DNA from: Ligustrum vulgare
Taxonomy: Eukaryota > Streptophyta > Magnoliopsida > Lamiales > Oleaceae
DNA length: 64,000 nucleotides
Direction: 5' to 3'
Assembly (NCBI GenBank): GCA_963555705.1
Contig: OY743168.1
Location: 25,097,128-25,161,127, forward strand
The notes beneath the pieces were generated by a model. That model did not search any database, was not told where the DNA came from, and saw only the letters and a program-made list of their open reading frames with translations. Numbering within the stretch: position 1 is the first letter of the stretch; each line of letters opens with the position of its first letter. Below are positions 30,907-44,800 of the stretch, piece by piece. A program made the position numbers and the translations under genes.

Positions 30907-31656
30907 TGTTGGGAAAAATTAATTTTCTCCACCCCAAATCTACCAACGCAGCGGAACACAAAAAACACAAAATAATTGGACAAAAAAAAATAAAGAATTT
31001 AACTTAACTCAGCTGACTATTGACAACCACAAGATAAGAACACTTTTTATTGATAATGAAAGAAATTCACTCATACAATTTTCTCTCTCGTCTCACAACG
31101 TCTCCCACCTACCCGAAACTAGAAAAAACAACTTCGCAGTACCTACACTCGTTTCGTTTTCTTACAATTCATCACGTTAACAATTTATTCATTCGATAAT
31201 GAATTCACCACGACAATCAATTCTCAATTACTGTCCGTGCACAATCCATCTCAAGAATACTAAATATAACACGCAACATGCACCATGCACCCGGACAATC
31301 TATTTGAACTATCTGTCGTGTGCCATCAACACTATGGTAGACGAATATCATTTTCTACATGTGTACACTCCATTACAACACTGCCATCAACACCATGATA
31401 GATGAATCACATTCTCTACTCGTGCACTCCACCAAAACACTCAATGCACGTCAACAAAACATCACTCACCAACGCGCGAAGGCACGCGCCTTCTTTTTCT
31501 TCCATTTTCATTTTTGTCTCCCTCGCATGCCTCTTCAAGTGAATTATAGGTTGATTCTTTGTTTCCCTTTCCTCTATATATTTCGTTTTGGGCATTGATA
31601 TTTGATGTGGGTATTTCCCTTGTTCTAGTGACTACCTCTCAGTGTGTGTAAGTGCA
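30907..31656 (-). mobile_element. LTR remnant with primer-site-like flank
   Basis: In minus sense the stretch ends TTTTTCCCAACA and is followed by GTGATATCAGAACG, similar to a tRNA-Met primer site (GTGGTATCAGAGC). The stretch could start TGCACTTACAC at 31656. Only about 50 bp of internal sequence is left, so it is a truncated element. Exact ends are uncertain. Confidence 0.42.
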
Positions 31657-31978
31657 TTTTTTAAAGGAATTTGAGAAAGTACGATTGTGCCCTTTTTCTT
31701 TGCAATAAATAGTTTTTTCTATAATTACATTTGATCTAATTTTGGAAATCTTCGTCAAACTACATAAATTGTACCAGCGTATCATTTTAAAATGATACGT
31801 TATCCTCAAATGTTCTTTTTATGTTTGTGAAAGTGTTGATTGCGCTGTTCTTTAAAACTTTATAATTCGATTTCCTCAACCTACAACTTCATACCATTTG
31901 AAAACTTTTCAATCTTACATGGATACACAAGAAAAAATCAGTAAGTAGTTAAATTTCTAACTACATTAACATCCTATC

Positions 31979-31980
<2 letters not shown>

Positions 31981-32022
<42 letters not shown>
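31981..32022. repeat. ATT trinucleotide microsatellite
   Basis: About 14 TTA/ATT units, followed by ATTT repeats. Confidence 0.95.
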
Positions 32023-32025
<3 letters not shown>

Positions 32026-32103
32026 TTTTTATTTATTTATTTATTATTATTATCTTCAATAGATTCTACATTAAATACATACTATTACATACAATATATA
32101 GAC

Positions 32104-32136
32104 CAATGCACATGCATTGCATGTGCTCTCACTAGT
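32104..32136 (+). mobile_element. Helitron-like 3' terminus
   Basis: A perfect hairpin GCACATGC-ATT-GCATGTGC (32108-32126), then CTCTCA and CTAGT (32132-32136). Plant Helitrons end in a short hairpin followed by CTRRT. The 5' end was not found, so the element is unbounded. Confidence 0.5.
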
Positions 32137-35100
32137 AATTTGTATATAAATAAGTTTAAAGTTATCAATAGTCAAATAATCACAATTCAATTATTTTTGT
32201 TTGGTAAACTTAAAAAACAATTGATTATTGATATTATGTAATAATAAAGGATCGAAACTTAAAAACATCGTTCCATTTTCAATTTTCCTTCTTGGCAATT
32301 GACTCGTAAAAAATTCAAAGTTACAATTTATTGAAGCTATGCGGTCTTCAAAATATTGCAAGCCTGATGCATAAAAGATAATATAAGTATATTTGAATTT
32401 TTCTATTATATGGTCTAATGGACTATTCTTTTGTTTTTAATTTTATAAACTTTGGAATTTAATAGATATTAATTTTTTCCCCTTTTAAAATAAATATGGT
32501 GATTATATATTATCTTAGACAACTATTAAATAATAATAGTAATCGCACTCGTGCGATGCACGGAAGATATAATTAAAAATTATTTATTGAATAAGTTGTA
32601 AAAATACAATGCCCGACATAAATTGTGCATTCATATATATTGAAAAATACTCAGAAAAGTAAAATATAAAATTGTGACTTTCATATTTCTTAACAGCTAA
32701 TTGTTCATTCTCTAGTTTTCTTAGTCTATTTAAGCGAAGTAAGATATGGACATGTGACTTTTCTGTACTTTACCATTTTGATTTAATGATTGGAGTCAAG
32801 CTTATGATTTTTTGATTTCTAAAAGTTAAAATGTTTACAATTTTCAAATCGTAAAATGAAATAAATAGACTAATAGACATTTACGGAATTAAATTATCAA
32901 CTCCCCGTATATAGCATTATAAGAATTTGTATTAACTATCTTAATGCAATAATTGATATTTAAATATATTAAACAAATATTTCATTACATTACATGTAAA
33001 AAAGTAAATACATTACAAATAAAATTTACCAAACATTTTTTTAAAAAAAAAAAGCTGTTAAAACATAAATTAAATGTTACAATTTGCTAAACTTACATGG
33101 GATAAACTTATATGTAGTCTTATATTTTTTTCACAAATTCATAAATCATTTACTACATGCATTAATTGAACTTTCCTAATTCATGTATTAAAATAAATTA
33201 ATAAAAATAAGAAATTTTCTAAAATGGCAAATGAAAATTGGCAGAAAACTATGTACATAAAATTGTGACGGTTATCTTATTATTATAAATGGATAAATAA
33301 ATATAATAGATAGATAGATAGATATATAGATGATTTTGCTAACATCTTCTATTTTACAAATCGAACCAATGAGTTTATTGAAACATTGTAGAAAAATAAA
33401 TGATTTAATTGAATTTATATTGAAAGATCGAATGTCTATTATTTTTTTCAATTTGATAAGAAAAAAATTTAAAATTAATCATTTAGGTCAAATTGAATGA
33501 TATGTTTAGAGTTTACTCTCATTTATTAGCTTGTATTAAACTTCTCGTTGAAATATTGTATTTGACACCCATATTGCATATTTTTCAACTTCAAAATAAT
33601 ACAATAATTATCAAAAAAACAAAAATAATCTATAATTTGACTTTTTATAGATATTTTGTTCAAAAATCCATAAATCATTTACTACATACATTAATTGAAC
33701 TTTCTTAATTCATGTATTAAAATAATTTGATAAAAATAAAAAATTTCCTAAAATAGCAGGTGAAAATGGAAGGAAAACTATGTGCGTAAAATGATGACGG
33801 TTATCCTATTACTCCCTCTGTCCCAAAAAGATAGTCATGTGATTATTTTCACGCTATTTAAGAAATGGTAGTTAGTATAGTTAAGATATTAAATTTTATA
33901 AATGTTTTACGTTTATATATCTCTTATTTATTACTTTAAGTGGACTAACTAAGTTTTCCACAAAAAATTTAAAAATGCAATGGCTAAGTAGTTGGTGTGT
34001 ATTGTACCAAGATACATTAAATAAGGGTATATAAGGAAATAAAAAATTTAAAACATGCTCTATATGAAAACAAGACTATCTTTTTGGAATAGATAAAAAT
34101 AGTATTCAAGACTATTTTTTTGGTATGGAGGAGTATTATATAGATGTATAGATTGCTTGTTGTAAGAGTCATTATAATACTGGAAATGACAATAATAATA
34201 ATAATAAATAAAGAGATCAGAGTAATCCGTGAACATCTCAATAATTGGATACAAGCAACAATAAAGTTTTTTCATTTTTCTTTTCCCTAATGTTAAAATG
34301 TTAATTTGAAACATACAGCAATTCTGGAACAAAAATTAATCAGAAATCAGAAATGTATCTGATTTTATTTTTTATTTTTTTTATTTTATTTTATTTTTTA
34401 TTTTTTTTTGCAGTTAAACATGAATTTTTAATCATTAAGACCACTCTTCTTATTTAAATAAAATCTCTTTTTTAATAAAAAAAAAATTATATAAATGATT
34501 CTTTCTTGTTATTCAACTTAATCTAGCAAATTGATCTCATTCTTTTATGGATTGAGATGAAAACATTCTTGGCTAAACTTCTAAGTTACTTAGACTTGAT
34601 ATTAATCAGCATTTTAACGAATAAACAGTTTCTTATTTTGTCAGTAAATTAGAAGTTACAGAAAAAATAATAATAATAATAATAAAGATATTAAATTAGA
34701 ATTTTCAAAAAAATAAAAATTATTTTCAATCTTAACTTAAAACTAGAGGAAACACAAGTAAATTGGAGGCGGAGTGGGATTATCATGCCCAGCAAGTTAC
34801 ATTCAATGGAGCTTGAACTTTCCGGCACTCATGGTGCATACCTGTTCACAATGATATTTTTATTTTTGAATCCGTTTCTATCTTTTTTCTCCACATGAGA
34901 GTTTTATCATAATTGCTGTCCAGCCCTTGCAGAAAACTATATATGGGGGTGGGAAGTTATTCATTTCCAAGGTTACTGAATTCCCTCGGAAGCAGGTTGC
35001 TCGATTACTAAAGATTGTTTTGTTGAGAATTAATTAGATGTTGAGAATTAATTAGATGTTTTACTGTATGCATGTATTTTATTCAGGCCCTCTCTTGCCC

Positions 35101-35240
35101 GATTAGTTGCTCACCACCTCCAATGATAAAGTGTCAAGTGTTCCATTTAAAAATTAATCGGACACTTGATGCATTCTTATTGAAGAGTTTTAATGTTGTC
35201 CACCATGGGCAAATGAGCAATTTAGGTATTTTATTTTCGA
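32137..35240. other. AT-rich intergenic DNA
   Basis: No gene, RNA gene or bounded mobile element supported. Simple repeats occur (GATA run at 33305-33325, ATAATA run at 34190-34205, A/T tracts at 34360-34410 and 34665-34685). Confidence 0.6.
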
Positions 35241-35722
35241 GTAATTGACGTAGTTCATCCCTATCTTTTACAACCTCTGCATAATTCATCCTCACCTTTG
35301 TTTTTTTTATTACCCTCTCACTTCATTGCCAAAATTGTCCTTACCATCATTTTCTGTGTCATTATATCAATTGTGCTCGTTTTGAGGACTCAAATCATAA
35401 TTTTAACTCAAAAAATTGTAGAGAGCCTCCCTCCTTCTTTCCAGTCGCCACCGCAATGATTGGAAATGGGATGAAGAGAGATGGTGGTAGCAGGTGGAGA
35501 GGTGGTGGTGGCGGCGTGACTGGAAATGAGGAGGAAAGACGGGAGCCTCCTTGCAATTGTTTTGGTCAAAATTAACTCAATTAAATTAGAAAACAATGTC
35601 AATTAATAAAAAGTGACAATATGGACTATTTTGACAAGTGGGAAGGTAAGGTGAATTTGCCAAAAAAACAAAATAATGGATGAATTACTCAGAGATCGTA
35701 AAAGGTAGGGATATATTACCCC
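35241..35722. mobile_element. MITE-like inverted-repeat element
   Basis: Arms 35241-35292 and 35678-35722 are imperfect inverted repeats (CATCCCTATCTTTTAC.A, TAATTCATCC and their complements), giving an element of about 480 bp. No protein match inside. Target duplication not resolved. Confidence 0.6.
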
Positions 35723-36235
35723 AATGTCTCTTTATTTTCTTTCCTTGTTGAGCCACAACTAGTTTGCCCATTTTCAACTGCATTTGTTAGGCCCACGTAT
35801 ATCATTCTAAACTCCACTAAAATGTAAATAACAAAATAATCATAAAGAAGATATCACATGTAGACCTATTTTTTATGATTCAAAATAAAAATATGAGGTC
35901 AAACTTAAATAAATTCAATTTCCAGGTTCTATTAAAACTTTAATAATTAATTAATAAATCTGAATAATCTGAAATTAAATTAATTATTCAATCCAAAGTC
36001 ACACAACACAACACAACTTCAAACCCTAATTCTTTTCTCTCTACCCGTTCATTCTCTCGTTCTAACCGACTGCACACCACCTCGGCACCTCCGCCCCTTA
36101 CGATCACACCCACCACCACGAGAACATCGTCGGCAAGACAAACGAGGCAGCAGCGCCACTACTTGAAAAAAGGCAACAACGCCGCTGTGATGGAAACAGA
36201 CATAGTAGTGTCCGTGCAGTGGCAGCCTACATTTT

Positions 36236-36237
<2 letters not shown>

Positions 36238-36275
<38 letters not shown>
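36238..36275. repeat. CT dinucleotide microsatellite
   Basis: About 19 CT units. GT-rich quasi-repeats follow (36430-36500) and produce His-rich open frames that are not genes. Confidence 0.95.
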
Positions 36276-36278
<3 letters not shown>

Positions 36279-36762
36279 CATGCAACTCATCACAGCAGCC
36301 GACAACATCATCGGCAAAGTGAGGGCTTTGATGGCGCCCTGTGCCTCTAGTGTGGTCGATGATTCGCGACTTTGAGATCGGGACTGAGGACTTCCTACCG
36401 CAAGTGTATGAGGTGGTATTTGTATGTGGCGGTGGTGTTTGTGTTTGTGGAGTGTGGTGTGGTGTGGTGTGGTGATGGTGATGGTGATGGTGTTGGTGCT
36501 GGTGTTGGCATAGGGGCTGCATGGTGTTGGTGAGGTGTTGCACTGGTGTTGTAAGGTATCTGGTGGTTGTGGATCTGTGATGGAAATGGTGGCGAATCGG
36601 TGGATAACCGTGTGGTGAATCTCAAGTGATGGGTCAGCAAAAAAAATTTCTTTGATTGGGGGCGGCAGAGACATTTGGAGGGTGGTGGTGGTGGCAGCAG
36701 CGACGGTATTGAGACGTTGGTGGTGGACTAGTGGTGATAAGTTGGTGCCTGCCCTAATCTAT

Positions 36763-37032
36763 TGTGATCTAATAATTAATAAGTCAATCATGACCTAAGA
36801 TCTGATAATTGTGATTTAAAATATTCGTGACCTAATGATTTGATAAGGCATGACCTAGAAATAACTTGGGATCAATTAATTTAAAACCCGTGACCTTGAA
36901 ATTGTTATTAAAAAAAAAAAATCATTATTACGATGTAAAAATAAGTCTAATTTGTGATCTATTATTTTGATAATTTGTGACCTAAAAGAATTGCATTTTG
37001 TGACCTAAAATTATATTGTTTCATGACCTCAA
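36763..37032 (+). repeat. Degenerate array of GTGACCTAA motifs
   Basis: About ten copies of a (C/G)(A/G)TGA(C/T)CTA-type word, often 21-26 bp apart, separated by AT-rich spacers of varied sequence (clear copies near 36789, 36826, 36849, 36976 and 36999). Confidence 0.65.
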
Positions 37033-37304
37033 CATATATAATTAATAAAATATTGTTAATTATTTAATTTAATTAATTACAATTACAACCTGATTTTTGA
37101 ATTTTTTTTAACTTATATCTTAAAATTAAATTTACGTATAGTAAACATCTTATATATGCATTTTTCCCAATCATAAAATGGACTCTAAAAACCATTCCAA
37201 TGGAACCTAAGTCAGGATATAAAGCCACACATGGAAAGTCGGAGGGTAAAAAACGAGTACGCTTTTTTACCGAAGGAAGAACTAATTTACTTGTGGAAGT
37301 CTAA

Positions 37305-38235
37305 GGTTGCGTTCTTTTTTTATTTTAATTTTCTATTTTTATTTTCGAAAATGTTTTGTATTTTCTATTTTCAGTGTTGTTTTCAAAATTGCTGAAAATA
37401 TGTTTAGTTTGTTATTTTTGAAAACTATTTTCGAAAATAAAAAGTTAGTAGATACGCTCTGTTTGAAATTTTTCAAAAAAAAATTTTGTGTACTTGTAAT
37501 TATATTGCTTGCGAATAAATTTATAAAATGATATTTTGTGAATTGGAACAACCTTCTTGATCACATAAAATGATATTTTATTTAGCTATTATGAGTTTCA
37601 ATTTCTAAATTTGAAGAGTCAAATTCATTCTTTATTTTAAAAAGGTAAAACAAAGAGTTTTTTGAAATTTATTATTATATAGACTCTTCAAAATAAAATA
37701 AAAAATATTTTGTATTTTAAGACTTTTTAAATGAGAAAAAATGTTCTTACTTAGCTAACTTCGAGAATTTTGTAAAAATAAATTTTAACTATAAATAATA
37801 TTAAAAATGATACTATAAATGATAATTTATAAAAGAAAAAAATTTAACTGTAAATAATATTCGAAACGATAATATGTAAATAATACTAAAAATAAATTTT
37901 AATTAAAAATAATACTAGAAATAATTTTTCTTGTAGCTACTAGAAATAAATTTTAGCTATAAATAATATTAGAAATAATAATTTGTAAAAGGAAAAAAAT
38001 AAATTGATGTTGGCTAAATTTAAAAAAAGAAATGTGAAAGCGCATAATTTCCTCATTTTCGAATTTGTAAAGAAAACGCGAAAAACGTCAAAACTGCATT
38101 TTCTTTTTACTTTACAAAATCTATTTTCTGTTTTTTGTTTTCCTATTTCATTTTAAAAAACAGTGCAATAGAAAGCGTTTTCTACATTTTAAAAAACAGA
38201 AAACAATTAGAAAACGACAAAGGTAGCCTAACATT
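37305..38235. repeat. Low-complexity inverted-repeat region, possible MITE
   Basis: Starts AAGGTTGCGTTC and ends AAGGTAGCCTAAC, with T/C-rich text after the first and its A/G-rich complement before the second. The core contains an AT-rich tandem repeat of ATAAATAATATTAGAAAT type. Boundaries are uncertain. Confidence 0.4.
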
Positions 38236-38856
38236 TTCCCTTTCTTTCCTCCGTTGAAATTTAAGAGAGAATTATATACTAAATTTTTCCAAATAATTTA
38301 CAAATTATGAAGGCAGTAATTATTCCAGAAAACCAATGTAAAACTTTTGGATACATTGTGTATTTTCTTACCCAAATAAATTAAGAAGTTATTCATTTTA
38401 ACAGTAAACTTGTAACGTTTTGACAACTTTGACCAACAAAATATTCTCTCTTCAAACTTACGTGTATCTTTCTTTCCCCGTCAAAACAAGATCAATCCAA
38501 GAAAAATTATTATATCCTCGATTCAACTGAGAGAAATGAGTCTTAATCCCCTGTAGAATGGAAGACCTATTAATTAATAGAATTCAAAGCAAACACATGC
38601 TGTTCTATAAACTTACCAATGCATGCTAAAACTACTAATTAGAAGGAGAGAGAACGTTAAGAATGAATCTTAAATCTCACCAAGTATATAAACAACCCTA
38701 GGCAAGCCTAGAGTACATGCTGGTCGGCTTCACTTCCTCCACAATCAACGTCAACTTAGATTCACTCATAGATAATCTTCGTAAGTCCCGCCTCCAATCT
38801 AAAATCTCTGCCATGTGCATCTTATAAAAGGTATAATATAATATAACTCGCAGTAG
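38236..38856. other. Downstream flank of the host gene
   Basis: Region 3' of the minus-strand gene. No separate gene seen; a polyadenylation signal could not be assigned with confidence. Confidence 0.5.
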
Positions 38857-41800
38857 TTAAAGTTGAGCCGATGGTGCTCGAGGCTTCCCCTTGTTAGAAC
38901 TTAAGTATTGGGAGACAAATAGCACTCCCATCACAATTATTAGGCAACCCACGAGCGTGCTGAAAAATAGGGCACCAGGTTGCCTAGTCTGAACAAAGCC
39001 GTATACACCATTAGAAGTCACGAGAATAAGGTCTGTGAGCCCATCATTTGAGAAATCCTCACACACTAAGGCGTGTGTAGGAGGCGAGGGAAGATCAACA
39101 GATGTCAATAGACTTCCCCAAGGAGATAACACTACAGCTTCTTGATCTCCTGCCACAAGAATCAGTTCTTGATTATCATGTACACGTAATGGGAATGGCT
39201 TCAGGGTGGGGACCACGAGAGCTTCCATCATCCCAGATGGAGACGGAAGGTTTGACCATGTGGCGCCTGTCAAGCGCTGCCAATTCCAGACAGCGTCATG
39301 TCCATTTAATCCAGGAGAGTACGAAGTCACCTGAACAAATTTACTACATTGCTCAGCAACTGATAATTTTACAATATTCACCAACTTCCATTTAATAATC
39401 ATATTTTTTAAATTTGTAACAAGTCAGAAATTGGTATTTGGAATTTTCACTTGGAAAAAGATAAGGCAGAATTCATAGTTTTAAGGTTCATTATGGACAT
39501 GATATGAAAAAAGTTGTATCCAAAGTAGTTTGAGACATCATACCTCGCCGCGATTTGTTAAAAATACAATATCACCATTGTGTTCCTCACTGAGCCTAAG
39601 ACCGCCATTTCTATGAATAAAAATAGGTGCTGCAACTTCCAAGGAACTCGCATCTGTATGTCGACCAAAGCTTCTGGAAAATTCTCCATGTTGGAATAAG
39701 TTAAAAGGAGTGTGATGACAGATAGAAGCATTAAAAAGCTGTTCTCGAACTGGCACGCCTGATGTAGCAATAGCCCAACAGGGACGCAGCACTTCCATCG
39801 ATCCACTCACTACAGTCCGCTCAGCACCATTTCCTCCAACCACCTATAGAGGAAGGCACCCATTGCATTTCATTGGTAACTTAAAAATGACAATCTTTAA
39901 CCATTCTTCTTTACCCTTCCCAATTTTATGCAAAGGATGTTCAAGGTGTGCTTTAATTGATTTTACCTTTATGTCTTTTGATTAATGTGAAATAAGTTTT
40001 GCCAGGTTCAATGCCATATAGTACATGTATTACGTTATAGCTAGAGCCTAGAAGAACTTGAATTCACCAAACACAAATTTTTAGTTTTCAAGTATGTCAA
40101 TAGTTTTTACTCACGTTCATCAAATCTTTTACCTTTTAATATCATGTTCTTGTTCCAATCTATCAGGGTCACAGAATGCCAAAGTGGCATGAGCAGTTTT
40201 GGTTTATGCAAGTTACGTGTTCTTGATTCAAGGAAAAAAAGAAGATAAAAATAAGAAAAATGCCTTCATAAACTACAATAAATGTGCCCTTTAGTTAAAT
40301 TCGCCCGATTTTCCATTTTCATCAATAGAAGATTTTATTAAGCAATAAAATGTAGAGGTAGTTGTTATTGGTTAATAATAATTATAAATGCTGATGTACT
40401 GACCCACGTGAGTTTGAACTAAAACATGCAAAGAGAAAATAGAAAAGCATAAAGAGTACATTGATTTCAACTTCGCCATAAGAAATGCAAAGCCAAAATT
40501 GGATTCAGTTCAAAAAAAAAATGTTATACGATTGCATGATAAAAAATTAAGAACCTATAAAGGAGCCAGTCTAATATGGCTTTTAATAAAATTATTTAAT
40601 TGACAGGAATTACCTTCATATATATAATTGAAATTATAAAGATAGCTAAACTAAGGGCATAACCTTCTAGTTGAAAGAAAATTTGATATGGATTTAAATG
40701 AAAAGCACTGATATAAGAAGCCGCAGACTAGGATATAGAGACGAAAACAAAGTTTAAGACAGATAAAAAGTTCACCTGGACATGATCTAAGACACCATCT
40801 CCATTGATATCAGCATGAAGGCCACCTTCTTGAAGATGAAGCTGATTGATAAGTATGTATAAGTGTGTGCTGACATATATGGGATAGTACTAAAAACTTA
40901 GATCAATATAACTTGCAAAAGGTACGTTTAAGGGCACATATTTTAGAGAATGATTCAAGCTATACTCAAGATATTAGTCGTTCAGAACGTGATAAACCTA
41001 CATAGACCAATCCTTGAAGCAAAAGATAGTGACATTAGTAGATTGTCTATGTCAGCATGGCAGGAAATCGGGATTCCTTCTCGGATAGGAGCTGTATAGC
41101 TTAGACAATAATGTCAAATAATTAACCATCTTAGTTATTCACCAAGAAAACTGATTCCAAAGGGGGAAGGAAATTATTATGACTGGCGATGTGGTAATCT
41201 CCAGATAACAAAATTCAAAATAAAACCCTAGGAAAGAATCCCATATGCAAAATAAATAAATATATATATATAAACTGAAGTACTGTATGCTTTGCAGCTC
41301 CAATTTTCACCTTACATAGGGTGCGGCCTGATGCTAAATGAACAGCCTCGATTCCTTCCTTTTGATGAGCAACAATCACATTGGGTATCCACCAAAGCTT
41401 AGTGTAATTTGTTATGGTGGGTATATAAGCCAAATGCTGCATATAAAAAGTAAAGGTGATTCACAGGGTCGCAACAAGTATCTATCTAACTTGTTAATTG
41501 ATACTGAGAACGAATAATTTACAGTTCCTAGTCCCGAAATCTGAAATATCAAATTTCCACATGATTAATATCTAACATTTTGTGATCAGAACCATCAGAA
41601 TATTTTGCTTGTGGTCAATTTAAAGAAAACACTTGAAACTCCACCAATTGACTTTCCATATCAACAGGACTTTGATTTCTCAGTAAGTTCCTTAATTTTG
41701 TAAAAATTCACCAAGGGGAAAAAGTTTCTGAATCAGAAAGTATCAGCACGTTCATCAACAGTGCCAAATAAAACTGAAGATTTTAATACTGAGAAACATC

Positions 41801-44800
41801 CCCATTACCTTTTTCCCATTTTGGAATCAAATGCACCTTGCAAAAGAACTTTCTAGTTACACCAAAAAGCAGTTCCATAGATTCTTAGATGCATTCTACT
41901 TCCTGTTAGCTTGTAAATTCATAAGGAATAACAAATGAAGGTTTTACACACATTCTCCAATACAAAATTAATTTGTCTGAGACATTATGTTCAAGTTTTA
42001 TAAACCAACTACTAAGACATTTATTGGAAATCTCACCTTCTTGGTCTTCGCTGATTTAGCAATATTAACTGCCTTCTCAATCACATTTGAAACTTTTTTT
42101 GTTACATCCTTGCCAGGAGAATGCTTTTCCTCAGGCTTGTGGAAAGGGTAGTTGGTGGTGGTCTTGCCAGGTGTTTTTTTCAGTATTTTCCTTTTGTGCC
42201 GCCTGAAGTGTGCTAGCTTTAGCAAAGTGTCTTCCCGGAGATCCTGATAAACACATGATCAAACCATAAATCCAGCTCATTTCCATGCTATAAATATATA
42301 CTATTTGATACCATGGTATATTTACCAAAACTTACCCAATGGTGTGGCAGGACTCTAAGAATGGATTCTCTAAATTCCCTGCATTCAAACTATGACTCAA
42401 AACATTTGAGTGACCTCACTCATGAAAAATGCCACAGGGATATTAAAAAAAAAAATGTTTACTTTAATGTAGACACACTCCCTATTTTAGAATGAAAAGG
42501 AGTGTTTAAAGAGATTTACAAAGTTAGATAGACAATCTTAAAAAAGAATCAAGAGAACAGATTTACTTTACTAAAGCAATAGCAGAAATCTTGTAGACAG
42601 ACTCCCTATTTAGAATGTAAAGAAGTGTTTAAGAGGTTTAGATAGGCATTTATAAAAAAGAATCAAGAGAACAGATTTCTTTCCAGAAATAGTTATACAC
42701 AATTTCCTAAAAGATAGGTCTTGAAAATATAATTAAAGTATTGTTATATTAAGCCCTTGTTTGGTCCTCATTTTTCCCTAAACTCATTATCAACCACGCA
42801 TTTCATAGGATCCACAACTTTTACTAAAGTTCCAATCACACATTTCGTCTAACTTTCATTAAAATATACTAAAAAACTGATTTTAAGTTAAACCAAATAG
42901 GGGGTAAATGAAGGAATCATTCAATTGGATCCCTTCTAACAAACAGAATGAATGATGCTGGTCCAAAAGGGAGAACAACAAAAAGTGCAAATATGGATTA
43001 TCAATGACTTTCAACTTGCATATCACATGATATTAGGGTTGGATCTCTTGCATATTGAAGATCTCATTAACTCATATTATTGTAATTCAATAGCTTGTTA
43101 AATACAACAATAACAAACTAAATCGAGGCCACAACCAAGCTCAAGTAGTAAGAGTGAAGCCTTACCATGTCATCAATCTAGGTTCAAGCCTCACTGGGTG
43201 TTTGGGGGACAAAATAACAAACTAAACATTATTCCCCATAAATGTGGAATTGACGAAATGAATCACCATTAAATTAATACTACATCTACCGAAATGTCCA
43301 ACAAAATCAATTCTTTTTCACTCACATTGAGTCGTGTTTAATTGTAGTCTACCTCTCCTTAATCAATCTAATTCTACAAGGATCGAGTTGTTCTTTTGAA
43401 TGAAACTTCTTAGGTCTATAAAAGACATATTCCAACCACTTAAGTAGTTCTTCGCTTAATACATCATCAACTAGTTCCGTCCTAGTATCGTCATACATCC
43501 ATCTTAACATCACAAGTTGATTTAACTTTAATCTTATAGATACTTTAATTATCCAACACTCGTTGCCATAAACATGCGTGGTCAAATACCATTATACATT
43601 ATTCCAATAGCATAGATTTCTTGTAATCTATTCCTATGTTGTGTGATCATCTCCAATCGTTTATGTCAAAACAATCACTTTTTAGGGTGTGCTCTTCTAT
43701 AAAAACTTCATTGTCATCGTTGAATATTATGACCAAAAAGGGCATTGTATGTAACTCAATAGTATGCCAAGTACAAAAATTAAAAACTATGAAAGGAGAT
43801 TTTCCCAATACTTGAAAGTCTAAATTGATCTTTCTTTGTTCATATTTGGATAAGCATCCAAAATCTAATTATAAGCAAGTTTTAATTAACTAGTCGAAGT
43901 TGAGATTACGTAAATTACTACTTTAGAACTTAGAAGTAACTTCTACCATTATGTCAAAATAATTTTTCTAGTAAGAAAAACTAAATTATCCCTGGAAACA
44001 AAAATATAATTAAAGGTGACCATAAGTTAGTTTTAAGCTTAGCTAAATAGTTAATCTCTCCTCTTCTAGATTTATGCTGAGAGATTCGTGAAATTAGTAC
44101 TGAGGTTGAAAATTTTGAAGTCTACATTTAAGTAATTAATATATATGCTATATGATTGCTTAACTTTGAGATAAAGGGGGTTTAACATGATATCAAAACA
44201 AAACAAAACAAAAAATCATGTGTTCAAGTCTCTTAGCATCCATTTATGAAAAAGTATGAACATGTGACAACATGAATTCGACCTACGCGTGATGGGCCTT
44301 GTTGCAGACTAATTTAAATAAATAAATGTGTCACTCAATAGCTTAAGCTTTAGCCTTTAAGTGGTTCAATATAAACAAACGACATCAAAACCCTATGTTT
44401 GATGATTCAGGTATAATCTATTCATCAAAAATTGATAAACTTAGCCCTTGTTTGTATTAGAATATCCTAAATATATTCTTACCTTGTATAGATTAGCATA
44501 GAATTGGGAATTGATTCCAATATCACTATATTGTATAGTTTGATTTATTTCCTTGTATAGTTGTATTTTTATCTATATATAAAGAACAAACCCAAAGTCT
44601 TGGGATTATCGAGCATATTGACATGGCACCAGAGCCATACCTTTTTTGTGAGTTGCTGGAGTTTTCTGTTGGTATCGGCTAGGTATTCTGATGTGATCCA
44701 GACCAGGCAACGAAGGGCGAAGTCGAACCATCAACAATATGATAGTGATCTACGTGCAAAACGGAGCAAGTACCGTGTTGGGATCGGGCCGAGAAGAGGG

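Noticed and set aside
30907..31656. Complete LTR retrotransposon
   Set aside because: Only one LTR-like end and a primer-site-like word are visible; there is no second LTR or coding region nearby.
36234..36674. His- and Thr-rich open frames on the minus strand
   Set aside because: They come from CT and GTGGT simple repeats; no protein family or gene structure.
38857..39402. Last host exon as a separate 181-residue gene
   Set aside because: The first 24 codons are intron; a clean AG at 39331-39332 and conserved order show that it is exon 13 of the large gene.
43120..43215. tRNA gene
   Set aside because: A- and B-box-like words are present, but acceptor and anticodon stems do not fold and the spacing fits a SINE.
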